Source: Liolophura sinensis
Lineage: Eukaryota > Mollusca > Polyplacophora > Chitonida > Chitonidae
Assembly (NCBI RefSeq): GCF_032854445.1
Contig: NC_088300.1
Coordinates: forward strand, 42,959,682-43,023,681
Reading direction: 5' to 3'
DNA length: 64,000 nucleotides
The position numbers were made by a program, and so were the translations under genes. The notes beneath the pieces are model-generated. The model made no database searches and was not told the DNA's origin. It saw nothing but the letters and a program-made list of their open reading frames with translations. Each line of letters opens with the position of its first letter. The first letter of the stretch is position 1. Positions 36,001 to 49,300 of the stretch are shown here, one piece after another.

Positions 36001-37366
36001 GTACTTTTGTGTGTACTTCTTATGTGTACTTCATATGTTTAACTATTTGCTTTCTGACAGGAATGTTCATGCCGTGGATGCGGATGGAAAAAGTGGCCTT
36101 CACTATGTGTCTCTTAGCAGTGCGAGTTGTGCCAAACAGTTGGCTGAAGATCTCTTACATCACGGCTCACAAACTGGTTAGTATTTTATTTTTTTGTTTT
36201 GGCCTTTCACAACTGTTTAAGTGATGTTAGCTTTAAGTATCATAAAAGATGTCAATCATATAATTAGTGAGAAGTATATATTGGAAATACATGTATGCTT
36301 CCTATGGTTAACGATTGCCATCTGTTCGTCAGTGTACTGGTGATGATACTGATGTTGGCAAAAGACCTAGCATCCAGTAAATGGCATGTGCCCTGGCTTA
36401 CTGATACACTGGTGATGATACTGATGTTGGCAAAAGACCTAGCATCCAGTAAATGGCATGTGTCCTGGCTTACTGATACACTGGTGATGATACTGATGTT
36501 GGCAAAAGGCGTAGCATCCAGTAAATGGCTTGTGCCCTGCCTTACTGATACACTGGTGGTGATACTGATGTTGGCAAAAGGTGTAGCATCCAGTAAATGG
36601 CATGTGTCCTGGCTTACTGATACACTGGTGATGATACTGATGTTGGCAAAAGGCATAGCATCCAGTAAATGGCATATGTTTTGGCTTACTGATACACTGC
36701 AATCATTTCAGATCAAAGGGACAGGCAGTGTTTCACCCCCATTCACTTCGCCTCACAGACAGGAAATGTGGGCGTCATCACAACCTTGATTGATGGAGGG
36801 TCAGAGGTTAACATTCGAGGATTTGCTGGTGCCACACCCCTTCATTACACAGTAAGTGCATATTTCAATACAATGATGATGTTCATATTTCAGATTCACA
36901 TGTGCATGTATGTATACCAGACAAGAGTTGTCATAATAATGACATGTTTATTTGTCAAATAGATTGATATCATTGTGAAATAAAATTACTTTAAAGAAGG
37001 ACTGTGGACTGTTTTGAGCTGTTTCAAGGTGTAATATTCTTCCTGCTCACACTGAAGTCTGCCCCTGTTTTGTAGGCCTACAATGACCACGACCGTGCTG
37101 CAGCCACCTTACTGGAGCATGGTGCAGACATCTCTCTGACAGATGACCAGGGGATGACGGCGCTGGATGTGGCACGCAGCAAGAGGATGAAGAGTTGTCT
37201 GCGGGAGGCTTGGGCGGAGATGGTGCAGAGTCGACAAGAAGTAAGCCTGGCCCCGGTCAGACAGCCAACTCGGGACGGCTCACGCCTTTCCATGAGAGGT
37301 GACACCCCAGACCTAAGGGCAGAGACGCCCCAAACTCGCAGACACCAGGGGGAGGTCCTATTTGAT
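33067..37366 (+). CDS. MAP3K19: Ankyrin-repeat block of the MAP3K19-like gene (exons 1-7)
   Basis: Exons 1-7 encode about 380 residues. Canonical ankyrin segments are 'TGNTALIWAAKRGHNKIV' followed by 'LLLKHGADVTLKN', 'VHQRLLQAAWQGNAVMVKQL', 'GLTPLMLLCRD', 'ANVHAVDADGKSGLHY', 'VGVITTLIDGGSEVNIRG', 'GATPLHYTAYNDHDRAAATL' followed by 'LEHGADISLTDDQGMTALDV'. About seven to eight repeats can be counted, some irregular. Exon boundaries often fall between repeat helices. Ankyrin arrays bind partner proteins, so a docking role for the kinase is inferred. The first 61 bases of the first exon (33067-33127) are untranslated. Confidence 0.85.
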
Positions 37367-40300
37367 GTAAGTCTATGTACATAAGGCCCCATGCAGGATT
37401 AGGTGTAAATAAAGCTTCAGATTTTTGTGAATACCCTGACCAACTCAGAAAGTCACAAACTTCCAGACAACACCAAATGGAATCCGAGAAATACCATCTG
37501 AGTAGTTGTACTTGATTTTCTTTCAAACTTCAACCAGGATCTAGATCCCCTCAAAACTCATATATGAAAGACGACATATTGGCTTGAAAAGCTGGGCTTT
37601 TTGTTGAGATGGTGATCATCAACACTAAGGTGGTGGGTGAATTTTGTCACTTAATTATGATTGATTCTTGGTTTCTCTTTTTTCTTCTTCATTTTCAGGG
37701 TTTACCTTTGAATCCATTTGGGAGCCCAATCATCCACTCTTCCAGGAGTAAGTCTTGTTTCTTTAAAATAGATTCTCTCTTTGAGTACAGCTAATTGTAC
37801 CTGCTGAATTTTAAGCAAAGAACGAAAATATGCAAATGAGGATGAAATTTAATTCATAATAGAAATAGACAAGGTGCATCGTTTTTAAAAACCATTACGC
37901 GGTTTCTCACAATAATTGGTCTTATCGTGAACAACTGGTTTTTATTACATTTAGTGCTATAGTCTATAGCTAATTATATGCCAATATTTACTTACCTGTT
38001 TTTAACCATGGTGTTGAATTTCAGAGAGTAAACCAGCAAAGCCGATGACTCCTGGGGAGAAAGCTGCGTTTGCTGAGGAACAGATGCTGATAGAGAGAGG
38101 AAAGTCGTCCTCATCACTATTGACAACCAAGTGAGTAATACTGGTCACACTAAATAAGGGTCTCTGTGTGACTGGACCTGAACCAATCAGATCACAGATC
38201 TGGCTGGTTTGTCTGCAGCTTTAAGCCATGTCGTAGCCACCCGACAGAGGACAGTGCATCTACTGTGGAGACTCCGGTTCATCTCCAGCCATAAGCCTGT
38301 TATAATATAATGTGAAAAAATCTTGGGACTGGAGTTAAGCACCAATTGAACAAATTTAAAAATAAGTATTGATTAAGAAAAGAAGCTAAACATTTTGGGA
38401 AATTTGCCATGCAGCCTAGTTAAGCTGTTTTAAGAGGATTTTTTGTTGAATTAGTTTTGAATTTGATGTTCGTGCATGCAATGAACAGGTCTAACATGAA
38501 CGTTTGTCCATTCTACATCATTAGAGAGGGTGTGAGAAGACTGGGTGTTTGTCGCCAGGGCTCCAGCCGGAAGCCCAACCCTCTTCCCCAGTGGTCTAGA
38601 TCAGTGGACAAGCTGCCCCCTGTACATGGGGACGGAATAGAGTCAGCCTCCTCTAAACAAAAACCCAAACCTGGAGCTGTACGCTATCAGAGGAGTCTGA
38701 CAGAGATTAGCAAAGCAACCCAAAACAACAAGCTCTCTAAACTATGTGAGTACTACATATAAATACAGCAGGTGGAACATGTTAACTTCTGGATGAATTA
38801 TCTGGGTGTAATGCCACACTGGCAGTATTTCAATCATATTTTAGCATTAGCAAGAATACAGAACAAGAAAACAGTTGTGGCTTTTGATCATCCTAGGAAA
38901 AGTTTGGAGACAATCTGGCAATACATGGAATCGTAACTGTGAAACCTGTTTTACCTGTTTTGTGATGCAGATACTTACCCACGTGCGCAGTCAAGGAGGA
39001 TGGGCGTACACTTGAGTCGTGACTCCCCAATAGCAGTTACACGGCTGACACCTGATGTGGATGAAGAAAACAGGTTGGTATTTACCTGTATCATGAAGCA
39101 CTCTCCGGGTGCCTCCACTGACCAATTTGCGTAAAAGTGTTAAAACGGGCTGGATATATTAGGAACCTGAAGTGCGGCCATTTTATCCTGAAGTGTGATC
39201 GTTTTCTCCAAGCCTTACAAGTGAAATATTCTTGGGTAGGGCATTAAACCCCAATGAAACAAATAAATAAACTAATTTTCACTTTGGTATATACTGTAGG
39301 GGATTTATGCAAATTATTTTAAAAACTGTTTCAGGTTAAAAAGACTTACACAGACACCCAGCCGGCCAACCCCCACTAGACTGACCCCCAACACACAGAC
39401 CCCTGGAAGACAGACCCCAAGTAATCGAAGGAGCCACACAATGAGCTCACCTTGTCTGGCAGATCTGGCTTTTACCTGTAATGATTACCTTTTCACCAGC
39501 AAAAGTAAGTCTTGCTGCTGCTTTGGGAATGTTATTTGGTGTACTGGGACGTAAAAATATACACCTGTATGACGTTATTAGTGGTATATTCAGATATTGG
39601 TTAAGGGGTTAACATGTATATAGTACAGTACTAACATTATTGGATGTATGTCTTTGTATAAATACTGGTTGAGGTGCTGTAAAATGTATGTATAATGTCA
39701 GTGTTCATGTGGCATATCTGTTGTCTGCTCAAATCCGTTTGGTTAAGGCATTGCCTGTTGTGTGTAATACTCATCATGCTCATGGTTGAATAGTGGGAAC
39801 GTAGCTCTGAGGCAGGACACGGTCTTCGTTTTTTTTGTACTAAATATTTCAGCATTAGTGTTATGTTATTTTCAGCAAAGAATGTAAAGCGAATGCTGAA
39901 TTATTGAACGCTCAAAATGAAGACTCTTTCCTCACAGCTGATTTCGTACTATTCTGTGGATAGTCTGGACTACTGGTTGAAGTGTTGTATGTTACCTCTG
40001 TGATTGGGTAAGGTTATCATATATCCTCTATACTAACACCCCTCAGGGCGCAGCATGTCAACGCCCTCCTGTGGGATGAGTGATGACTATGACACAGAGG
40101 AGGAGGAGGAATTACTCTTCAGCCCCAAGGGTTCACCCCACCAGACGGGCTCGCCCCCTGGCACAGACCGGGCAAGGGTGAAGATACCATCCACTATTGA
40201 GGAGATTCGTTGCATGTCAGTACAGGGCTGTCCCTTGCCCACCCTCGGTGTGTATTATATATTTATGTAATGTGTGTGTAAAATGTAACAATAGAACTAA

Positions 40301-43300
40301 CAGGTCTCTGGACCAATGCTAAACACAAATGCTTATGAATGTAAAATTCATGGTTTTGGTATTATACTATGCATTGTGGTATGGTGTACTGTGGGGAATT
40401 CGTAAGTTGACTATGATATCCTGTACAGGATAACGATTTTTAGGTGCAGGTGCATTGTCATCCCCATAAAAACTAAATTGATACAAACTTTTAATTGCTT
40501 CTGGCCTAACAGAGGCAAAGGAAAGCCTAATTTGTAAACCTGTGTGACAATAAAATAATTTTGAGAGCCATTGCTGTGATAATTGAGATCAAAAAATCGA
40601 ATGTAGTTGTCAAAGCATATAAATTTGAATGATCAAGCTGGAATATATGATGTGTTTCTTTGAATTTCAGTCTGACTTGTTCTTAAGGTGCAGCTATATG
40701 ATGCTACTTATGTTTTTCAAATTAAATTCAGTTCTTGTTTGAGAAAATTGCGCTGAAACATTGAATTTAAGAAATTGCATTTCCTGTTGATGGCAAGAAG
40801 TGAAGTTTTAGCACATGTTGTAGTATCTATCTGTTTTCCCTGATGTCATCTGGACAAACAGTATAGGATATCTATAGTATAGTATAGGATGTCACCAATG
40901 CGGTCACTGTGAGTTCAAGTCCAGTTTATGCTGGCTTCCTCTCTGACCGTAAGTGGGAAGATTGGCCAGCAATTGCAGATGGGTGTGGGTTTTCAGCAGG
41001 CTCTGCTCAGTTTCCTGCCACCATAGTGCGGGCCACTGTTGTATAAGTGAAATATTATTGAGGAGGGCATAAAACACCAAAATAAATAAGTAAATAAATA
41101 TTTCCATGGTGTCATCTGCATACTGCAAGCATAGGTTTTAATGTGAACGTGCATGGTTGCACACAGAAAAACAAGCAACAGGCCAAACCTCCATGTATTG
41201 TTAGATATGCAAGCCAGTATCTCACACTAATGTACAGTAGATTAAGAGTATTAAATTTACTCATCATTTTAACTGTTGTCCCTTCCAGAACAAATGAGGT
41301 TAACCAAGTCTGTTACCCCTGTACAGGGAGAACGGGTGTTCCCCAACTCCAAGAGGGTCTTACCTCCCACCCCAGTACAGAAAAGTCTCTCCAGCATTGA
41401 CCAGCTCCTGGATGTGTCCAATGGCTGTAAGGTAAGAGAAACTGAATAAAATTCTTACTTTAGCGGTTATTAGAATATTATTATGATCATTTCCACTAAG
41501 TTCACAATCTGTATAAGCAATAAGTTCACAATCTGTGAATGTAATGAAAATCATAAAATCCCAGTAATTCAATAACTGAAGTGCAGGTCTGTAATTCTTC
41601 ATTGCCCTTAAAAGCTGCCCAAAACACACAGACCTTGATAAACTGTATGAATATTACCTTATCAGATGAGAAGAATTTTAATAATTTTAATAATAATTTA
41701 GTAAATGACTTTTATTGCAAATTCATGTTCCAAATAACAATAACAAAGTGCTGGGATTAACTTACAATTTTTCTCCTGATATAAGGAGGCCTACAGTTGT
41801 TCTGGTTAAACATTTTTCATTACTTTGTTTACAGGATAGATCCCCAAACTCTAGTGAGGAGTTTGATGAAGGCATTCACCTGACATCTGGGGGAGAGGTC
41901 ATCCAGCTGGAGCGGAGAAAACCCTTCTTGAAGACAGAGTTTATTATAGAGGAGAGTCGCCCCAAGGATCTTATACTCCATTCCTCAGGCAGTGACAGCT
42001 GTGACTCCCTGGAGTCCAATCCAGTAAAACCTGTGCCAGGGTCTTCTCCAGTCAAGTCTGAACAGGCAACTGTTGCCAAAGTTATGTCTTCTGAAGAGAT
42101 CTCTACAGCATCCAGATCCTCAACTAAGTATGCGCATGGAGTTTCAGCACCATCACAGTACCCTGCAAAGTCAACCCAAGGTGCTGTTGCACCATCCAAA
42201 TCCATTACCAAATCGGTACAAAGGAATCCGGCAGACTTGAAATTTACTACCAAATCAGCACAAGGGGTGGCTACAAACTCCAAATCCACACAAGGGAATG
42301 CGGCAATTTCCAAATCTACAAAACCTGCTCAAGATATTATTGCCTCACCACCATTAGAAACCAAATCTGCACAGGAAGCCGCGGTGTTACCAGCTCCTCC
42401 TTCCAAATCCACACAGGGAGCATTGTTGACCAACCCATTTCTCAAGCAAGTCATGGGGTTATGGTTAACACTTGGAACACACCTTCAGAAAGTGCTGAAG
42501 TGAGATTACACCAGAACCCTGTGAAGGGGACCTCCAATACAGACAAACTAAGGACTGTGGCCAAAGACAATGCTACCTTAGCTGAAGCATCAAGAGCAGC
42601 AAACTCTGTGGCTAATGTCAGTTTGTCATTTGCAGGTAATGATCAGCTAATTGTTGCAGGAGAACAAAAACATGATGCTGCAAGTGACAGAGATGATGCC
42701 ATCAGGCAAGAGATTAGTAAGAGCTACACCCCAGCTCCTACCCCAAGTCAGAAATCCCCTGTCAAAGTCCCTGTTAAAAGTGCTGCACAAAAGCCAAATA
42801 GTGCTTCTCAAAAGTCCATGGCTGTGAATCCAACAAGGCTGATTTCTTCCATGAAGAAGAGGGCAATTTTGCGCTCAAAACAAACTGCTTCGTCGGATAC
42901 ATTGACAGAGATTAAAGAGAATGCATCCTCTTCCAGACAATCGCAAGTCTCTGGACAAAACACTGTCACCTCCAGAACCACTCGGAAAAGTGTTAGCACA
43001 CTGTCAGGTAATTCACAATCCCGGCCACAGGATGGTACGTTGTCAAAATCTGTCCCAGCATCTGTGCCATCCAGCATCAGTGCTCCAGCAAAACAAAGTA
43101 TTGTAGACAATGGCAGTGTAAAACAAGCACAGGTGGAAAGTGGTTCTTCAGAAAGTGATTGTCAGACACTAGCGGGGTCACCTGTGAAAGAAAGCACCCA
43201 AATCAAGCCTCATCACAGTGCTGACAGCAGTATTTCACATTTAACTGAACATCTTGGCAAGACTCCATTAGTGAAAATATTTTCAACTCAATCAGAGCCC

Positions 43301-46300
43301 AGATTTGTGTCTCGCCCAATGGAGGCCCCAATCATTGAGCAAACCCCACTGATTGTTAACCCTTTTGAAGATTTCTTCTCCAACATTGCAGGAGCTAATG
43401 TCAGTGAGAATGCAGACTCCAACACAAACTCCCCTGTTAAACAGCAGCGTGTTAACTCTGCCTCATCAAGGAAACAGATGGGCAAAACTAAAGTTATGAA
43501 GGTTGCACAACTCAAGGGTAAACCAGCTCATGGAAGTGTAGGTCATACCAGTACTAAGAGAGTTTCCTCTGGCCGTAGGAGAGCCAGTCGTGCAGAACAG
43601 AAAGAGGAGAAAAGACCAGGGAGCAATACACGATCCAAAAGTCGACCTAAATCTGGAAAGAGAGTCCGGTCTGGGAAAAACAGAGGTAAGAAGGCAGATA
43701 AGGAGAACCTAGGTCGGGAAGCTGCTAAACCTGATGTAGCTTTGATCTCAGGGATTGGCTGGCACATAGCCACGTCCTGCGAGGACAAGTCTGACATCCA
43801 GGCAGTGAGGTTGAACTTGAACTCAGACAGTTCAGATGAGGAAGACATCTTAATCCCTAAGCTTAGCCCATTCCGACCCTTCTCTTCTCCTTCCCCAAGG
43901 TTTGTGGAGGTCAAGACTCAACCACAGCAGTGTGATATGAATTCAATACTGAACCATGAGGAACTCCCTCCTATGAACCTGGACATGTCCAGAAACACCA
44001 TCCACGGCTGTCCACATGGCAGTCAGCTGGAGGTGAACCATGCTGGTGTACAGCTTCTGCTGGACGACAAGGAGGTCAGTGAGCAGGACATGGTGGACCA
44101 AACATGCAGGTTGGCTCCTGCCCTGCATGGGGATCTGTTGAAGTGTGCTCTTAGCCCTATCCCTGAGTCACCATCACTGGTGAGTAGGACATCCTCCTCT
44201 CTACAGCAGTTTTCCCAGACTATCACTGACAAACAGCTGTCCGATCTACTGGGTGTATGCCAGGCGAATGTACCTATTAGTCATCGATCCATCAGTGGTC
44301 ATCAAGGTCTCTCAGGGACCACTGTGGGCCCCCAGCAGGCTCCCCGGACCACAGGTGGTCAGGAAGCTGCAATGTGTGATGACAATGACTCAGATGATAC
44401 GCTGGTCAGTCATCAGTCAGAGAGTGGTAATGAAGATGGTTCTTCTCACAGCAAGGCTCACAACTCTAAGTTTGTGGAGGTGAAACAGGACAATGTTGAG
44501 GAAAGTGTAGATGAGATTGTTGAGGAGATTCTCAGCTCAACTGGTCCTGCTAGTCTCAACTCCACCCTTAGGTCCAACTGGTCAGCTAGCTCCAGAAACA
44601 ATACCTTGACAGAGGCAGATAGCAAGATATTAAAGTCTCTTCATAATACAGAGTCTCCATTCCATGCCAAAGTGAAGAACACTGAGAATGATGCATTGCG
44701 AGAAAGTACAGACCAGGAAAGTTATTTAGGGGCTAATCCCGACTTGCTCAAAGTGTTCCATGACGATGACTTTAAACTGGGTCAAAGGATGAAAGCTATG
44801 ATTGATGCAGGAGCAGATCATAACCGTGTGAAGGCCATGATTGATGCAGGAGCAGACCACAGCCGTGTGAAGGTCATGATTGATGCAGGAGCAGACGACA
44901 GCCGTGTGAAGGCCATGCTGGAGGTGGATGTTGAGGCCAAACAACTGGAGCGAATCATCCACAGCTTTAAGAAGATGGAGCTTCATGCTAGCGCAAACCC
45001 ATGGCAGAGGAGTGAGAGCCCACCTCTCAGTCATTCCCCACAGAGAGGCAGGTCCTACACGCTAGAGAACCCTAAATGCAGACAGGACAAACCTCCCCAA
45101 GGAAGGCCGCACTCCTCCGCAGGATTTACTAGTGCTTCCAAATCTAGGAGAGGGCGCTTTACAGAGATTAAAGATGGCCAGCAGGTAAGTGATCTGTTAA
45201 TCAGCTCTTTCTTCTCAAGTTTTTAAACGAAATATGATAAATATGTACTCCGAAAAGCTAGTCTAAATTGAAAGGTAAAATTGTTTATAATTGTTTGTTT
45301 TTTTTTGCCTGATTTTCAAACGCATGCTTCTGGATAAGACATTTGCTATGATCTGACTTTCTCCAATTGACAAGATCTATGAATGCTCCTCTAACTGCTA
45401 TTTCATCATTTTTAGAGCATGAAGCAGTCAACAGAAAGCATAGCTAGTGTTGGGAAGGACCCATCTTTAGTTCAAGAGAAAAATTCATCCCTAATGGAAA
45501 GCCAGCAGAAGGTACCTGAGGTATGCAAAGTGAAATATGTAAACTTTCGTTACTTAGGATGCAGTGGAGTGATTTATGTGTGTCTTTTCAGGGGGAATAA
45601 CTCCTGGTGGTAGTATGGCTTGGCTTTGACTATAAATCATATACTAGCGGTGGGAAGAAGTTAAATCATGCTGTTTTTTTTATTTGTAGATTAATGGCCA
45701 GTATATGATTTCAAACACTGGTTATTTACACTAATGGGTCTTCCAGCAACCTGCAGATGGTCGTGGGTTTCCCCCGGGCTCTGCCTGGTTTCCTCCCACT
45801 ATAATGCTGGCCGCCGTTGTATAAGTGAAATATTCTTGAGTACGGCGTAAAACACCAATCAAATAAATAAATAAATATTTACACTAATGTATACATTTTT
45901 TTTTTAGCGTAATGAGCTGAATGACTCCATTCAGAGAAGCACCAGTGCCTGTAGTTCAAGCAGCGCTCATTCCATCCCAAAGTCTGAAGAAGACACAATA
46001 TGCTGGAAGAAAGGCAACATTTTAGGTCGAGGAGCCTTTGGCACTGTAAGTATCCTACCTGAACAAAGGCTTGATAACAGTTATTTGTGTATTATATTGT
46101 AGTGCTCTTGTTTTTCATAAGTTCACCATGTGTTGTGAAGGGTATATTAGGATTTAAACTATTTATACCACCGATGTGATTTATATACTCCTTATGGACT
46201 TGGCCTGTAGCTCTGACATGTGTATGTCAACATTTTGCCTGATCAGCCAGTGGCAATTAAGATTTACTGATGATGTAGGGACAGTAGGTTATAAGGTAAT

Positions 46301-49300
46301 TAAGCACATAATGTGGCTGGATCCTTAGACAGCTTTCTAAAACACCTGAGTCAACAAGAGAAATTAAATGCTTCGTTAGAAATTCTCATTATTGTGTTCG
46401 TTGACTCTTGCACAGGTTTGGTGTGGTCTGACAGGGGAAGGGGAGTTAATCGCCGTCAAGCAGATTGAGCTGAACACCTCTGACATGGAGAAGGCTAAGC
46501 GAGAGTATGAGAAGATTCAGGAGGAAGTAGAGTTGCTCAAGACTCTCACACACAAGAACATTGTTGGGTAAGCACACAGTATATAGAAAACAAACTGTAT
46601 ATGTATATTTCTCAAACTGTATATGTATGTTTCTCTAGCTTTTTTTTTTAAAAAATCTACATTTTTAAAGGCGAGGAACAACTCAGGCCTGGGATCATGG
46701 TACAATCATTGACTTAAGTCAAAACTTTAATCGTTGAAAGTTGTATGTTCCTAACCTGTTATTTTAGCTGAAATTTCCTGTTCAACAACTTAACCAGAAT
46801 TGATGTTTCAAGCAATATGCTTGTTACATATGCCTAAGATCATTTCTTGATCCCAGGACCTGACCTATAACTGAAGTTAGTACAGTGTAAAAAGCTAACC
46901 TGGATAGGTGATTCTGTAGTTAATTCTGAATTATGTCTGGAAGACATTATATGATGAAGTTTATATCTTGCTTTGTCTTTGTGTGCTCCATAGATATAAA
47001 GGCTTCTGGCAGAGTTCAATTTATGGGCTTTTTCAATTTATGCTTCTGGTTTTATCAGATACATCTACCTAGTTAAGGTGATGGTTTTCTCTGGGCAGTC
47101 TGGTTTCCTATAAAAATGACTGGGGATGTATAAGTGAAAAACATTATTAAGGACAATGTTAAACACCTGTCAAATAACTAAATTCAACATTTTGAGAGAT
47201 TTCATCTCTTCTAGCCAATCTGATAAACTCTGGTATGTACATGTATTTGAATATTGTGCTCTTGGTTCTTTGCATCAGTTACCTGGGCACGAGTTTCGAG
47301 GACAATTTTGTGAGCATCTACATGCAGTTTGTACCTGGAGGTTCCATAGCCAGTGTTCTGGCAAGGTTTGGAGCCCTGGAGGAGAGAGTGTTCTGTCTGT
47401 ACACCAAACAGATCCTTGAAGGAGTCGAGTACCTGCACCAGAATGATGTTATACACAGGTCAGCACTGTTCGGATTATACAAAGAACAGTTTCTGGTGTA
47501 AATGTTAAATGCTTGATATATCTTACAAGATACTAACTTGTATTTTTGTTTTATGATTATATAATATGATAATGTAATATAGTTTTATGATTATATAATA
47601 TGATAATGTAATATAGTTTTATGATTATATAATATGATAGTGTGATATAGTTTTATGATTATGTAATATGATAGTGTAATATAGTTTTATGATTATATAA
47701 TATGATAGTGTAATATAGTTTTATGATTATATAATATAATAATGTAATATAGTTTTATGATTATATAATATGATAATGTAATATAGTTTTATGATTATAT
47801 AATATGATAATGTAATATAGTTTTATGATTATATAATATGATAATGTAATATAGTTTTATGATTATATAATATGATGGTGTAATATAGTTTTATGATTAT
47901 ATAATATGATGGTGTAATATAGTTTTATGATTATATAATATGATAGTGTAATATAGTTTTATGATTATATAATATGATAGTGTAATATAGTTTTATGATT
48001 ATATAATATGATAGTGTAATATAGTTTTATGATTATATAATATGATAATGTAATATAGTTTTATGATTATATAATATGATAGTGTAATATAGTTTTATGA
48101 TTATATAATATGATAATGTAATATAGTTTTTAACTTTTTAACTTTTTCGAACGCTTTAAAGGTGCATTTTTTTTTTTTTGTACTGCAGAGACATCAAGGG
48201 AGGTAACATCATGCTGATGCCGACGGGAGTGATCAAGCTGATAGACTTTGGCTGTGCCAAGAGGATGTGTATTAACCTTAGCATGAGTCGCTCCCAGATC
48301 CTCAAGTCCATGAAGGGCACCCCATACTGGATGGCTCCTGAGGTCGTCAACGAGACTGGGCATGGCAGGAAGTCTGATATATGGTTAGTTTTAAATATTC
48401 TAGCTTCTCCTAACAATTAGTACAAAAGAATCTTGTTCACTAGCCTAGGAATCTTTTTACCCTCTGTATGTTACTTGCCATTGAAATGATTCACTGCAGT
48501 TACATTCCATTTCTGTTCACAAAAAGATGTGTATGTTGTTTTGATGTTGCAGGAGTATTGGTTGTACTGTCTTTGAGATGGCCACAAGGAAACCCCCGTG
48601 GTAAGTGAAATTTGTCACAGGGCTATTTACAGATTATGTGCCACAACCCAGCATGATTGGGTAGAATTAGCTAAACCAAAAGTTGTACAGTTTATTGGAT
48701 AACACCTATTTGTACTGTGGTGGGAAGGTCTGCCAGCAACCTGTGGATGGTCGTGGGTTTCCCCCGGGCTCTGCCTGGTTTCCACCTACCATAATGCTGG
48801 CCGCCGTCGTATAAGTGAAATATTCTTGAGTACGGCGTAAAACACCAATCAAATAAATAAATAAATAAATTTGTACTTTGAAAATTTAATAAAGGGTACT
48901 TTAATGTCTTCTGATTTTAAAATCAGTGTAGAACAGATTGTATTGGCTTGGATATTTGCATCAAATCAATGGAAGTTTAACTGCTGATTCTGTTCTGTAG
49001 TAATATAATTTAACTAAGTTTAATGTATTCAATATCAAATATTTTGTTTTGTAAAGATGATCAAAATTTTTAACTTTAGCATAAAGTGACTGTGAAAAAG
49101 AGCCCCCAGGCAGAATTTGTCTGAGATATGTAAATGTATATGCATTAGTTCAGAAGTAATTAGTAGCCCATACATGTAATTATAAACACTAATTACTTCT
49201 AATTTTAGTATTATATTGTGTCTTCATTTAGACAGAATTGTGGGTGTATGTACATGTAAGTTATGCAAAGATCTCCTGTTTTGCAGGTCTGATATGTCTC

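Noticed and set aside
36264..36789. 130- and 164-codon ORFs on both strands
   Set aside because: By-products of the 72-bp intronic array. They are not in frame with neighbouring exons.
41876..42313. Antisense ORFs inside the giant exon (also at 42808-43110, 43543-43914 and 44726-45034)
   Set aside because: Shadow frames of a long coding exon whose sense frame fits the splice phases.
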